Shown here: piece after piece, positions 52,057 through 62,243 of the stretch
Layout: every line of letters begins with the position of its first letter
How positions within the stretch are numbered: the stretch's first letter is position 1
Source of the DNA: Leptospira kirschneri serovar Cynopteri str. 3522 CT
Lineage (GTDB): Bacteria; Spirochaetota; Leptospiria; Leptospirales; Leptospiraceae
DNA length: 64,000 nucleotides
Direction: 5' to 3'
Assembly (NCBI RefSeq): GCF_000243695.2
Contig: NZ_AHMN02000005.1
Coordinates: 223,501-287,500 of the forward strand
Notes under the pieces: model-generated
Databases searched by the model: none
Seen by the model: only the letters and a program-made list of their open reading frames with translations
Told to the model about the DNA's origin: nothing
Made by a program: the position numbers and the translations under genes

Positions 52057-54957
52057 TCACGGCGCGCTAGGGATACTTCCAGAAACACAACGAACCCGTT
52101 TTCCATTCCCTAACGGCGCAAAATATACGTTTTGTTTGCAAAAATCCACGTACCAGGCATTGCTCAAGTTTGAAGTAAAAAACGAAGAACTCCAATAATC
52201 CAACTCCACCCCTACGCCAGAACATTCCCACGAAAACGGAATCGAATGAGCTCCTTGGTATGCCAATACGGTTTCTAATTCTTCTGCGGAAGGAAGTCTC
52301 CAATCCGTTCTATTTGCATGACCTCTAGTTGTCCCTCCCGCAACAGGGATCGTATTCAAATTATAACAGTATTGTAACGCGTCATAAAAATTGTAATAAC
52401 CACTCGGAACATTGTTGTGCCAAACCAGAGTTGTGTTATCATCTTTGGTAGCGGTCTCAGTCGGATAACTCGAGTTAGTCGCATTGGAAGTATTTCTATA
52501 TAAACCAAGTTGAAAAAAGCCGTCCTGTCCTTGTCTCGGATCTCCCCAAATACTGCCCGTGCTACCCAAACAATTTACCCAATCTGTCGCACCGGCCAAA
52601 GAGAAACAATAATTCTGTCCCGTTTTAAACACCGAACTTTTATACGTTACAGGCACAGTAGAAAAGTAAGAACCTGTCATAAATACACCCGCCACTTGTC
52701 CCGACACGTCGTTACTCTGTGCTGAATTATCCGAAACGTCTTTCACTGAATTCTTATCGAGCTGCCAACGTAAATAAGCGTTTTCCGGAAAACGAACCCA
52801 AGGTAAGGTCACAGTCAATACGTTATGCGCTTCTCCCGGACCAGAATTCCAAGCATAATTCGGTTTATACGAAGCATTAAAAGGAAACGTAACCCAAGAA
52901 CTACCGTTAAAGTATTGAAGAGTAAATACAGGTGTAGTGTTCTTCATTGGCTCGCTAAAAGTGATAACGATCTTACTCGGATCCGGTTTTATGTTATGGC
53001 TGTTAATCGAAGGTGTAACCTTTGCAACTTGCGGATCTTGAGAATCTTTCCAAACGTTCACTTCTCTACTTGCATATTGAGGTCCATAACTGGCTGCTGC
53101 ATTGGCTACACAGATCAAAAGTTTACTTTGACCCAAAGAGAAGTTCAAATTATTGACTTGAGAAACAATAGCGATCGGATTCGCCGCCCCTAAATTTCCG
53201 CTCACATTCGAATTGGAACCGAATAGAGTAATTCCGTTATTACAACTGCAATCACCTTCTGTAGAATAAAGATTTCCAGCGGTATCCTTATATTTGCCAG
53301 TAGGACAATTGTCAACATTCGAACTATCACACAGAACGCAAGGACCCTTAGGACAGGAAGAAGCGCCGGGATTACAAGCAGGTTCACTGGAACGTTTCAA
53401 GAAGTAATTAACCTTATTACCGCTTACTTCCCAAGAAATCTGAGGAGAAATTACATCGTCTATCATCATATAACCGGAATAAGGCGCCGGTATTGTGCTC
53501 AATATGTTGATTGTAGGTAAAGTGGTATCTATGGAATAAGTGGAAGATTGAACCGCGCTTAGATTCCCCGCCTTATCTCTTGCCAAATACCTATACGTAC
53601 GATTCAAGATTCCATTTGCTAAAAGGATCGGACTTGAATACGTAGATCCGGTAAGTACCGTTCCCGTGCTACCAGAAACCGTTGGATTGGTTCCATCGAT
53701 TGTATAAGCGACAACACTACAAGCAGCGCCACTATTATCATTACACTGCAGAGCAAGGTTTTGTTCCTTACCATAGTTTCCAGCAGCTGGGTTGGCAGTC
53801 ACTGTCGGAGGGGTATCATCTCTAACCACTGTTAAACTAGCTTGCCCGGTAAAACCTGCAGTCACGCATACATACAACGGGTTTGTACCTACACTCAAAG
53901 AACCTGCGTTGATTATAAACGTATTAGGAGCGTTAGCCGAAACATTACCAGAACTCAAAACAGCTCCGTCATTACAACCGGTTCCATTGGCACGGATCAT
54001 AAAAGTACCATTCTGATTGCTTTTCCAGACAAAAGACTGGGAATTTACGGCACCACTTACATTACTTACATAAAAATTTCCAGTCACACTTTCCAATGTG
54101 ACATTCGGAAGGTTATAGTTCACTTCGTAGGTAGTAGAATGTACATTCTCTAAATTTCCTGCTAAATCTCTACATCTATACTGAACTGTATAAATTCCTT
54201 GTCCAAAAGAACCGACTGTAAAACTAGCCATAGTAGGATTTTTAACGTAACCTATCAAAGGGGAAAAAGAAGGAATTCTACCATCTGTAGAATAAACTAA
54301 ATTTCCCGGAGCCAAATTATCCGCACAAGTTACAGTGACATTTTGAGCTCCTCCATAAATACCCGAAGCAGGAAAAATAGAAGAAATCGGAGGATTCAAA
54401 TCATTTGCAAGTAAGGCCAAAATCGGGTTATCTACTACGCCGTCTCCGTTCTCGTCATAACCTAACCCAGGATAAACGAAAACTTGATTTCCAGTACAAT
54501 TCGGGCCGGTTTTTAATATCACTGCACCTCCTTCTAAAGCACAAAGATAATAATCCAGCACACCATCCCCGTTCACATCCACACCAATCGGTTGTCCTTG
54601 TGCGTTATTTACAAAAATGATTTGAGGAACCCCACTTCCATTTAAAGAAATTCCGGAAGTATTTCCGTTCCCACTAGGATCCACTACAATTCCAATAGCA
54701 GAAGAACCGTGGCCTCCATTTAAATCTACGGACTCTCCCGTGGAAAACGAAAGCGTCAATAGAGAGGCGGCCGCATTTGCTGCGTTAGACGAAGCATCAC
54801 CCGCAGAAGGACCCAAAAGAGTTAAAAGAGCGTTGTAAAGCGCCCCACCCGTGGCGTTGGACTTAGGATTACAAGCAGTTATGAATAATAGCAAAAATAG
54901 TACAGTAAATATATTCCTTTGCATCACGTTTTTATAATACATATCAAAATTTCCCAT
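52057..54957 (-). CDS. Large DUF1566 lipoprotein with chitobiase-like and Ig-like domains
   Basis: A 966-residue lipoprotein from ATG 54957 (MGNFDMYYKNVMQ), preferred because AGGAG ends 7 bp upstream. Two further upstream ATGs put that site inside the gene or too close. Lipobox FITAC (Cys29). Then comes a segment with two calcium-loop-like motifs (DVNGDGVLDYY and DENGDGVVDNP, about 125-190). Two or three chitobiase-C-terminal-like units follow (NLVYSTDGRIPSFSP, VVAYTIDGTNPTVSG), then a Big_5-type unit (VTPSINSHNIKPDPSKIVIT). The DUF1566 tail has TDWRLPSAEELETVLAY and LDYWSSSFFTSNLSNAWYVD. It is probably displayed on the cell surface. The whole order is repeated in the 55201 gene. Confidence 0.85.
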   Translation of the reverse strand: MGNFDMYYKNVMQRNIFTVLFLLLFITACNPKSNATGGALYNALLTLLGPSAGDASSNAANAAASLLTLSFSTGESVDLNGGHGSSAIGIVVDPSGNGNTSGISLNGSGVPQIIFVNNAQGQPIGVDVNGDGVLDYYLCALEGGAVILKTGPNCTGNQVFVYPGLGYDENGDGVVDNPILALLANDLNPPISSIFPASGIYGGAQNVTVTCADNLAPGNLVYSTDGRIPSFSPLIGYVKNPTMASFTVGSFGQGIYTVQYRCRDLAGNLENVHSTTYEVNYNLPNVTLESVTGNFYVSNVSGAVNSQSFVWKSNQNGTFMIRANGTGCNDGAVLSSGNVSANAPNTFIINAGSLSVGTNPLYVCVTAGFTGQASLTVVRDDTPPTVTANPAAGNYGKEQNLALQCNDNSGAACSVVAYTIDGTNPTVSGSTGTVLTGSTYSSPILLANGILNRTYRYLARDKAGNLSAVQSSTYSIDTTLPTINILSTIPAPYSGYMMIDDVISPQISWEVSGNKVNYFLKRSSEPACNPGASSCPKGPCVLCDSSNVDNCPTGKYKDTAGNLYSTEGDCSCNNGITLFGSNSNVSGNLGAANPIAIVSQVNNLNFSLGQSKLLICVANAAASYGPQYASREVNVWKDSQDPQVAKVTPSINSHNIKPDPSKIVITFSEPMKNTTPVFTLQYFNGSSWVTFPFNASYKPNYAWNSGPGEAHNVLTVTLPWVRFPENAYLRWQLDKNSVKDVSDNSAQSNDVSGQVAGVFMTGSYFSTVPVTYKSSVFKTGQNYCFSLAGATDWVNCLGSTGSIWGDPRQGQDGFFQLGLYRNTSNATNSSYPTETATKDDNTTLVWHNNVPSGYYNFYDALQYCYNLNTIPVAGGTTRGHANRTDWRLPSAEELETVLAYQGAHSIPFSWECSGVGVELDYWSSSFFTSNLSNAWYVDFCKQNVYFAPLGNGKRVRCVSGSIPSAP

Positions 54958-55200
54958 ATTCATACTCCTAAAAAAAAGCATTCAAAATTCATGATGTATC
55001 TAAATCACCTTACTTTCCACTCAAAGGTAAAAAAGCACACACCCAGACATCACATTTTTATAATACATCCTAATGCACTTAACATCTCACAATCCGTCAG
55101 CGGTTCCACAGCTTACTGTCCAACTTAGTTGATCCCCAACGTTTTCCTTTGGCTATTTCGTTTCTTATAGATCGCGTCATTAGATCGTTTATCTCCGGAA

Positions 55201-58200
55201 TCATGGCCCATTTGCAACACAACGTATATACGCAGTATTCGATTTTCCTGTAAAAGGGCTCATCCCACCTGTAGGAAAATAAACAATCCAAGCATTGCTA
55301 GGGGACGGAGCATACGAAGACGAAGACCAATAGCCCGCATTTTTAGTATTTGGAAAAAGAACTGGATCAATCGTCACAATAGAACTCGCGGAAGACATAT
55401 CTATGATACTATTCAATTCTTTAATATTCGGAAGTCTCCAAGACCTACCGGCCAAATTTAAGGAACTACAATAATTAATCGCCACGGACCAGGTAGGTTT
55501 AGTCGCGGTTCCCGTATTACAAGTGTTACCCGAAAGACCAGCACTACATTTCTGCCAAACCAAGTTAGACGTGTTGTCCAAAATTGTTTCGTTACCTAGA
55601 TCGGTAAAGGTTTGAGATTGAGTTCCCGCACCAGAAACACAACGTATATTGTTCGTATTAGAGCGTACGTATACGTCGGAAGCACCGTAGTTAAAGTTCA
55701 CTCCCCAAGCATAAAAAGGATTCGATTTTCTTAATGTAGAAGACCAAAAATAATTAGCAATAGGATCCGGAAAACCCTGACTTGGAAAAGCAGCGTTACC
55801 AGAACTATAACCAAAAACAGCAAGAGTATCCAATTCTCTTTGTGTAGGAAGTCTCCAATTAGTGATTCCCGCAAAACCTGCTCCTGCATTACACTCGTTC
55901 AAATAAGAACAACCGTTGACACTCGATGGATAAACCTGATTACTATTATCTTGAAAACTGTAAAAAGGCCAATATTCTAAACGGATCGGTTGATTAGATG
56001 AGTTCTTAGGAGAACAACTAGCAGATGGAGTGACAATATCTACGCACGAAGTGACTCCGCTATTCAAAGCGGAAATTTTACCTTCCGAACAAGTTTTCCA
56101 TTTCAAACCGGAAGTGTTATCTTCTGTAACTGCGTCATTCGCAAATCCAGAATAATATCGAACCGTATAACTTCTAGCCATTCCATATTGGTTCTGGCCG
56201 TCTTGGTTACTTCCAGCACAAGGAATTAAATTACCCGAAGTATCCCAACAACTAGTCTGATCCGTTTTAAAAGGTTTAAAGAATTCTTGTCTCTGAGCCG
56301 TAAAAAACGTCCCTTGAACGTCATTCAAAGGAGTATTACCCGCAACATCTCGAAGAACATCTTTAGAAAGAGTCCACGTAACCTTTGCGTTTTCTGGAAA
56401 ACGAATCCAAGACAAATCAATTTGAAGAGTAGTCGCGTTGACCCAGGTATACGTTGCCGTAAAATCAATACAATCCCAACTAACACCGTCAAAGATGGAA
56501 ATGGTCAAAGGAGGATTTGTAGGAATGGGATAACAAACGTTTTTAATTTTAGAACCGGAAGAAATTCCACCAAACGAAGTATCCATGTTCTTACTAAAAA
56601 CAATTTGGATTCTACCCGGACTTGGAGTGACAAATACTGGAGTCGCAATATTAAAGTCTGCTGGATTAGTAGAACTAACTGTGGGTCGAATATTGTCTTT
56701 TGTAATTGTAAAAGAAGTATTTCCATAAAGAGGATCTAATGCCGCATTAGCAACACAGATCAAAATAGAATTGGCTCCAGAAATAAAGTTAGAATTTAAA
56801 ATCGTACTCGTAACCGGCACGCCTGCGGTAACGTTACCTGCCACATTTGTACCAGAAAGAATCGTTCCAAAATCACAGTTTGCACCAGAACGAATTGTAA
56901 AAACACCATTACGATCACTCACCCAAGTGACCGACTGGTCGCTGGTCGCATTCACAACACGACTAGCAGGAGTAAAACTATTCGTAGTTACAGTAGCAAC
57001 TTGAGTAGTAATAAAATAAGCGGCGGACTGAACAGGCGACAAATTCCCTGCAAGATCCGCTCCTATAAATTTTAAAGTGACCGCAGAATTTACTGGAATG
57101 GAAATCGGATTTTGAAATTCTATTCCATTGAGAATGACCCCACTACTTGCATTGATATTAGGATCCGAGCCGTCCAGGGTATAAGCGATTTTTCCACAAC
57201 CTAGAGGATTGTTATCCAAACAGGAAAAACTGACAGATTGAGCCTTACCGTAATTTCCACCACCAGGATTAGGAATGATAGAAGGTTGAGATTCGTCTCG
57301 AACGATCGCTAACGTTTGATAGCCGGTAAGCGCCGCTCTCGCACATACAAAAATAGTATTGGGTCCTACGTTAAAACTAGTAGCGGAGATACTAAACGAA
57401 TTTATAATATTCGCAGTAACGTTGCCCGATTGAAGAATCGTTCCACTTTGACAATTATTAGCATTTAAACGAATAGAATAAATACCAGAATAGTTAGAAG
57501 ACCAATTGAACGAAGCCGTACCAATTGCACCCACCAAAGAACTAACTCCGGAAGAATTTAAATTTGAAATCGTGACCGTAGGAACGTTATGATTGAATTC
57601 ATACGAATCCGTATGAACACTTTCTACATTACCTGCCAAATCCCTACAACGATACTTAACCGTATAAATACCGTCACTACTACCTAACGTAAATTTTTTA
57701 AGTTTCGGATTGGAAATACTACCTTGAATGGGTTCAAAAGAAGGAGTGGAGGAATCAATCGTATAAACGATGTTACCCGGAGCAACCGAGTCGTTACAAG
57801 CAATCGTTAATTCAGTGGAAGAACCATAGATTCCAGGGCTCGGACTAATCACTGAATTCGGCGGATTAGAATCGCTGGCAATTTGAGAAAGGATTGGATT
57901 GTCCGCGACACCGTCTCCATTTGTATCATATCCTTGCCCAACAATTACGGTTACTGTATTTCCAGTACAACGAGAACCAGTAGTTAAATAATATTCTTTA
58001 ACGCTTTTATAACAAATATAATAATCCGCAACTCCGTTTCCATCTGTGTCTATGGCAAAGGGAATTCCTTTTTCATCAAATAAAAAGATAATATCTGCAA
58101 CTCCGTTATTTCTAGTAGAAATACCAAGTGTAGAATCATCACCAGTCGCAGAAACAACTGTTCCGGTATCCCCCCCGCTCAAGCCGTTTAAATGAGACAT

Positions 58201-58380
58201 ATCGCCAATTACAAACGGATTTGAAGAAGGATAAAAAATTCCGTTTATATAAGAACCTTGGGTGGCCAGACCTAAATAAGAAAGAAAAGAATAATCAGTA
58301 CTCTGCGGTTTACAAAAGAACGAAAAGCAGAAAATAAGCAAAAGAAACTGAAACAAAACGAAATAACGTTTCAAAATCAT
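55201..58380 (-). CDS. Large DUF1566 lipoprotein, paralogue of the 52057 gene
   Basis: A 1059-residue lipoprotein from ATG 58380 (MILKRYFVLFQ), chosen because AAGGGG lies 6 bp upstream; eight extra codons are open before it. The probable lipidated residue is Cys23 (CFSFFC). Domain order mirrors the neighbour: DTDGNGVADYYICYK and DTNGDGVADNPILS (calcium-loop-like), chitobiase-like units (NIVYTIDSSTPSFEP, KIAYTLDGSDPNINA), a Big_5-like unit with IQIVFSKNMDTSF, then two consecutive DUF1566 domains (RLPTQRELDTLAVF ... YFWSSTLRKSNPFYAW; RLPNIKELNSIIDM ... GYWSSSSYAPSPSNAWIVYF). The second DUF1566 copy is the main difference. Tandem duplication is the simplest origin. Confidence 0.85.
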   Translation of the reverse strand: MILKRYFVLFQFLLLIFCFSFFCKPQSTDYSFLSYLGLATQGSYINGIFYPSSNPFVIGDMSHLNGLSGGDTGTVVSATGDDSTLGISTRNNGVADIIFLFDEKGIPFAIDTDGNGVADYYICYKSVKEYYLTTGSRCTGNTVTVIVGQGYDTNGDGVADNPILSQIASDSNPPNSVISPSPGIYGSSTELTIACNDSVAPGNIVYTIDSSTPSFEPIQGSISNPKLKKFTLGSSDGIYTVKYRCRDLAGNVESVHTDSYEFNHNVPTVTISNLNSSGVSSLVGAIGTASFNWSSNYSGIYSIRLNANNCQSGTILQSGNVTANIINSFSISATSFNVGPNTIFVCARAALTGYQTLAIVRDESQPSIIPNPGGGNYGKAQSVSFSCLDNNPLGCGKIAYTLDGSDPNINASSGVILNGIEFQNPISIPVNSAVTLKFIGADLAGNLSPVQSAAYFITTQVATVTTNSFTPASRVVNATSDQSVTWVSDRNGVFTIRSGANCDFGTILSGTNVAGNVTAGVPVTSTILNSNFISGANSILICVANAALDPLYGNTSFTITKDNIRPTVSSTNPADFNIATPVFVTPSPGRIQIVFSKNMDTSFGGISSGSKIKNVCYPIPTNPPLTISIFDGVSWDCIDFTATYTWVNATTLQIDLSWIRFPENAKVTWTLSKDVLRDVAGNTPLNDVQGTFFTAQRQEFFKPFKTDQTSCWDTSGNLIPCAGSNQDGQNQYGMARSYTVRYYSGFANDAVTEDNTSGLKWKTCSEGKISALNSGVTSCVDIVTPSASCSPKNSSNQPIRLEYWPFYSFQDNSNQVYPSSVNGCSYLNECNAGAGFAGITNWRLPTQRELDTLAVFGYSSGNAAFPSQGFPDPIANYFWSSTLRKSNPFYAWGVNFNYGASDVYVRSNTNNIRCVSGAGTQSQTFTDLGNETILDNTSNLVWQKCSAGLSGNTCNTGTATKPTWSVAINYCSSLNLAGRSWRLPNIKELNSIIDMSSASSIVTIDPVLFPNTKNAGYWSSSSYAPSPSNAWIVYFPTGGMSPFTGKSNTAYIRCVANGP

Positions 58381-58852
58381 CTTAGTCCCCTTTCCAAATG
58401 ACAAAATAAGAAGTTCTAAAAACTCAATGCCGATCCCGGCTAACGATTGTTAAACGGCTAAAGAGCCTGAGTGCTGTATTTAAACGCACAAACCTGCTCC
58501 AAACCAAAACGAACTACGTAGCAGCAAGATGAACGGATCTAAGTTCGCCAAAAAAGACGTTCGGAACAGACTCTTTGTTAATTACAACCCAAAGTGTATC
58601 CGCCCGCTTAGGTGATAGGAAAGACTTCTGAGATAAATTGCAAATAAAAAAATCACATTATTCAAAAAAAATGCTGGAATATGTGTTGCCTCGATATAGA
58701 TAAGTCAATTAAGAGATAAAAACAAGGAAAAATTATCACATTTCATTTGTAATATAAAAAAACAGAAAGTTTTGCAAAAATCTCGGATTTTGCAAAGAAA
58801 CGGGACAACCTAAATAAAGGTTTAAAAGAAAAAGCGGAATCGACTTAAAAAG
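58381..58852. other. Divergent promoter region between the DUF1566 and TolC-like genes
   Basis: 472 bp with no gene. An inverted repeat TTTGCAAAA (58771-58779) / TTTTGCAAA (58788-58796) lies 57 bp before the TolC-like start and could be an operator. The left part (58430-58620) is richer in G+C than the rest and shows no open frame with a ribosome site. Confidence 0.55.
58771..58796. promoter_or_regulatory. 9-bp inverted repeat upstream of the TolC-like gene
   Basis: TTTGCAAAA and TTTTGCAAA separated by 8 bases. There is no following T-run, so it reads as a possible protein-binding site rather than a terminator. Function unknown. Confidence 0.45.
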
Positions 58853-60382
58853 ATGAAAAGAAAATATCACACCTTAATTCTAGGTTTAGCGCTCTTAATG
58901 TCTTTTTTTTCATCGAAGATCCGATCCGAATCTGTAAAACAACCTCCGATAAAAATAACTTTGGATCAAGCCGTACTCATAGGCTCCAGCAATAGTGTGG
59001 TCCTTAAAGTGTTAGAAGCCAAAAAAGAAGTAAGTAAAATGTTGATTACTGAAAAATGGAGAGAGTTTCTTCCTAAATTTGGAATTCAATACTACGGCCT
59101 TAGAAATCAAAACGTAAATTCAGCGGATAATATATACAACGATATTCGTTTAACGGTTCAGCAATTGATTTTTGACGGCGGAGAAGCGAATCTCAATTTG
59201 GAAATCGCAAAGTTATCCGAACTACTCAACGAACAAGATTTTAAAATCAATCTTTCCAGGCTTCGTCTAGACATCCAAAAAGCGTATTTCAGAGCGTTAG
59301 CATTAAAAGGAAAAGTTTTTATTCAAAAAAAAGCTCAGGAAAAAGCCCAAGAAGCACTTCGAAAAGGACAAGTAGAATTAAGACAAGGATTTATCACAAA
59401 AGTTCAATTAATGGATTTAGAAAGTAAATTAAAACAAACCGAGTTTAACGTGCAAAAATCTAAAAACGACAGCGATCAAGCCTTGTTAGACTTAAAACAA
59501 GTCATGAACTTAGATTATTACGCAGAAATCGAACTGAACGAAAGTATATTCTTTGACTTTATCATCAATGCACCACCTAACACACATAATTTGGATGAAC
59601 TAATTTCTAAAGCAAAAAACGGTCGGGAAGATTTGAAAAAAATGCAAATCATCGTTAAAAAGTTAAAAAACGAAAAGGAAGTATTAGACAATCAATATAT
59701 GCCCAAAGTTTACGTAGGCGCCTACGCTGGAAGAAACGGAAATAACAACCAATTTACACACGATAGTTACGGGGTTAATTTCAATCTAGTGATGCCATTG
59801 GGTAGCAGCGTGGTTCAGTCCAACGGAAACACTGGGGTTCAAAAAGACGGAAACGGGATTCAGACCTATCCCGGATTTGGAAATCAAACCGTGGGTCCCG
59901 GAACAAACAGTTATAACTCCACCTCCGTTCGATTATTTGACAATTTAAGTCAATCTAGAAAAGCGATGGAAGGTGAGATACAACTTGCCGAAGCATTATT
60001 AAATTATCGTAATATGGAAAACCAAGTTGGATTCGAAATTAAAAAAAGTGTAGATAAGCTCAATCAATCCTGGGAACTCATCAACATCGCCAATTCAAGA
60101 ATCAATCTTCAGGTAGAATCCGGAAGAGCAATGGCCGCAAAGGTAGCATACGGTCATGCGAAAAAAGAAGATCAGATCAATTCCGAATTAGAAATGATCA
60201 AATCCCAAGAAGATCTCACGGACGCATTAACTTCCTACGCGATCAACTGTTATGAGTACGCTCAAGTCACAACGGACGAAGGTGGCTTAAGAAAATTGAT
60301 CCAATACTCCAAAGGTTCGGGGAACTCGATATTATCCAATCTGATTAAAAACCAAGAAACGGGATCTAAGCCCAAAAAATAG
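58853..60382 (+). CDS. TolC-family outer membrane efflux protein
   Basis: A 509-residue exported protein with a signal peptide (about 1-25, LILGLALLMSFFSSKIRS) and the TolC/OEP pattern of two long-helix repeats: IKITLDQAVLIGSSNSVVLK starts repeat one, and long amphipathic helices (LRLDIQKAYFRALALKGKVF, KKAQEALRKGQVELRQGFIT) are followed by the second repeat (NMENQVGFEIKKSVDKLNQS). It should form a trimeric channel for a type I secretion or efflux machine. It opens a run of four same-strand genes plus a fifth starting at the window end, with gaps of 26 bp or less among the first four. Since no pump gene is seen in the window, the transporter may lie just to the right. Confidence 0.85.
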   Translation: MKRKYHTLILGLALLMSFFSSKIRSESVKQPPIKITLDQAVLIGSSNSVVLKVLEAKKEVSKMLITEKWREFLPKFGIQYYGLRNQNVNSADNIYNDIRLTVQQLIFDGGEANLNLEIAKLSELLNEQDFKINLSRLRLDIQKAYFRALALKGKVFIQKKAQEKAQEALRKGQVELRQGFITKVQLMDLESKLKQTEFNVQKSKNDSDQALLDLKQVMNLDYYAEIELNESIFFDFIINAPPNTHNLDELISKAKNGREDLKKMQIIVKKLKNEKEVLDNQYMPKVYVGAYAGRNGNNNQFTHDSYGVNFNLVMPLGSSVVQSNGNTGVQKDGNGIQTYPGFGNQTVGPGTNSYNSTSVRLFDNLSQSRKAMEGEIQLAEALLNYRNMENQVGFEIKKSVDKLNQSWELINIANSRINLQVESGRAMAAKVAYGHAKKEDQINSELEMIKSQEDLTDALTSYAINCYEYAQVTTDEGGLRKLIQYSKGSGNSILSNLIKNQETGSKPKK

Positions 60383-60393
60383 GATTAGAAAAA

Positions 60394-62220
60394 ATGACTT
60401 ACACGTTTAAAAACCATAAGAGAATTTCCATCATCCAATTTTGTATTCGGATTTCGTTTTTTATCTTCGTTGTTCTAAATTTGGACTGTCAAGATACGGG
60501 AGAAAAACTTTTAGGACTGGGGGCTTTATGGGGAGATCCACCTCCAGAAGTTATCTTCAGTAGTCCTGTTTCAGGCACTGATAGCCTTCCATCCACACAG
60601 AAATTTGACGTTGGGTTTAGTAGAGAAATGAATATGCAAAGTTGTAGGATTGCATTCAGTATGTCTCCGCAAACCACTGGTTTTTTTACGGAACTAAATG
60701 GAACCGTTCTTACGTTTGCACCATCTATACCTTTAAATCCAGGAAGTTATACTTATACAGTAACTAAAAACTGTGAAGACAAAGCTGGTATAGATCTCAA
60801 AGATCCTTTCAGTGCCTCTATTACTATTGGAAACGCTAGTGCTGCAGGACTGTCGCCTTCCATAAGCGGAATGTTTGTTTATGCTGGAAATGCACCAGTT
60901 TGTAATGCTGGAACCGCTACAATGACCGATTTTTTTGCAGGCAACGTGACTACTACCTGTATGGGAAATCCATTAGTAAATCAGATTGTTGTAAACTTTT
61001 CTAGACCGATGAACACTACTGCAACGTTAAACGCTCTTTCGATTAGCCCCACGGTATCCGCAAACTACGTTTGGAATTCTCCCAATACTTTAACGATCCA
61101 ACCAGATTTCGCTTTTAATTCCAACCAGAGATATATAGTCAATTTTGGTACGGGTGCCAAAGATCAAAATGGAATCGCTCTTAGTGGAAATACAGTAGGC
61201 ACATTTTTTGTAGGGACTGCAAACGCAGGTCCGAACATAAACACGATCACAGTTCCAACCGGCAGTTTAGCAGGATGTCAAGCTGGAATCGGTATTCCTA
61301 CGGACATTATAGCAACAACTGTAAACAATGGTTGTTTAGGAAATCCGAATACACAATCCATCGTATTTAATTTTAACACTCCTATGAATACAGCGGTGAC
61401 ACAAGCCGCGATCGGCATCTCACCTCCAATTAGCGGAACTTTTGTTTGGTCCGCCGGAAATCAAACCTTGGTATTTACTACGGATTCAAAATTGGAATAC
61501 GGAACCAGATATACCATTTCGATTGGGACATCCGCCCAAGCCGCCAATCAAACAAACTTTACCACACCGGTATCGGCCAGCTTTATCGCGGGTGGAAATA
61601 ATCCGAATCCAATTGTACAAGCAATTGGTCTCGTAAGTCAAGTAGGAGCACCTGGTTGTGCTCCATCCTTTCCTGCAATCGGAAGCGCTATTGGTGGAAA
61701 CTGGACCGCTGCATCTTGTTGGTGGGACAACAGTTTACCGGTTTTACAACCTAGCAGTTATCGTTTCGAAGGTGGGGACGAAGGAAATAACAACGCCGCT
61801 TCGTGTAACAACAAAACAACGGACGACTTCCGACTTGTATTTAATAATTATATGAACTTAGGAAGTACAATAGGGTCAGTCTCCTTATCCAGAGAATCTG
61901 GAGCTTCTACAGTAATTCGTTTATCTAGTTGGAACTGGAGCGACTGCCAAGCCGTTTATCCTTTTGGATGTAGGGTTTTAGATCTTAGATTTTCGGAAAT
62001 GGAATCCAGTTGTGGAGGTGTAAACGAATTCGGAAGTTCCGCAGATTTTAATCTCACAAACGCAAAGTTTGACTTTAGCGCCAATAATGGAGCCATTCCT
62101 TATCCGGCAATTCCTACATCGCCGAACTATCCAATTTATACAATCCAAGTAAGCGGAGCGGCAACGGACATATTAGGAAGACCTTTGGCACCGTTCAGCT
62201 TCTCGGCGGTTAGTCAGTGA
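60394..62220 (+). CDS. Lipoprotein with Big_5-type Ig-like domains
   Basis: A 608-residue lipoprotein (leader FFIFVVLNLDC, lipidated Cys about 33). It contains three Big_5-like units with the signature of an Ig-like domain hinge: VIFSSPVSGTDSLPSTQKFD with VGFSREMNMQSC; VNQIVVNFSRPMNTTATLNA; SIVFNFNTPMNTAVTQAAIG. Each is followed by a strand pair such as TFVWSAGNQTLVFTTDSKLE. The C-terminal 200 residues contain several cysteines and do not match anything I know. It begins 11 bp after the TolC-like stop, in an operon with it. Lipoproteins next to TolC channels may be adaptors or cargo. Confidence 0.8.
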   Translation: MTYTFKNHKRISIIQFCIRISFFIFVVLNLDCQDTGEKLLGLGALWGDPPPEVIFSSPVSGTDSLPSTQKFDVGFSREMNMQSCRIAFSMSPQTTGFFTELNGTVLTFAPSIPLNPGSYTYTVTKNCEDKAGIDLKDPFSASITIGNASAAGLSPSISGMFVYAGNAPVCNAGTATMTDFFAGNVTTTCMGNPLVNQIVVNFSRPMNTTATLNALSISPTVSANYVWNSPNTLTIQPDFAFNSNQRYIVNFGTGAKDQNGIALSGNTVGTFFVGTANAGPNINTITVPTGSLAGCQAGIGIPTDIIATTVNNGCLGNPNTQSIVFNFNTPMNTAVTQAAIGISPPISGTFVWSAGNQTLVFTTDSKLEYGTRYTISIGTSAQAANQTNFTTPVSASFIAGGNNPNPIVQAIGLVSQVGAPGCAPSFPAIGSAIGGNWTAASCWWDNSLPVLQPSSYRFEGGDEGNNNAASCNNKTTDDFRLVFNNYMNLGSTIGSVSLSRESGASTVIRLSSWNWSDCQAVYPFGCRVLDLRFSEMESSCGGVNEFGSSADFNLTNAKFDFSANNGAIPYPAIPTSPNYPIYTIQVSGAATDILGRPLAPFSFSAVSQ

Positions 62221-62243
62221 TAAAACAAAACGGAGAAATCTCA

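Noticed and set aside
55097..55291. 64-codon minus-strand frame after the large DUF1566 gene
   Set aside because: Overlaps the end of the 55201 gene in another frame and lacks a ribosome site.
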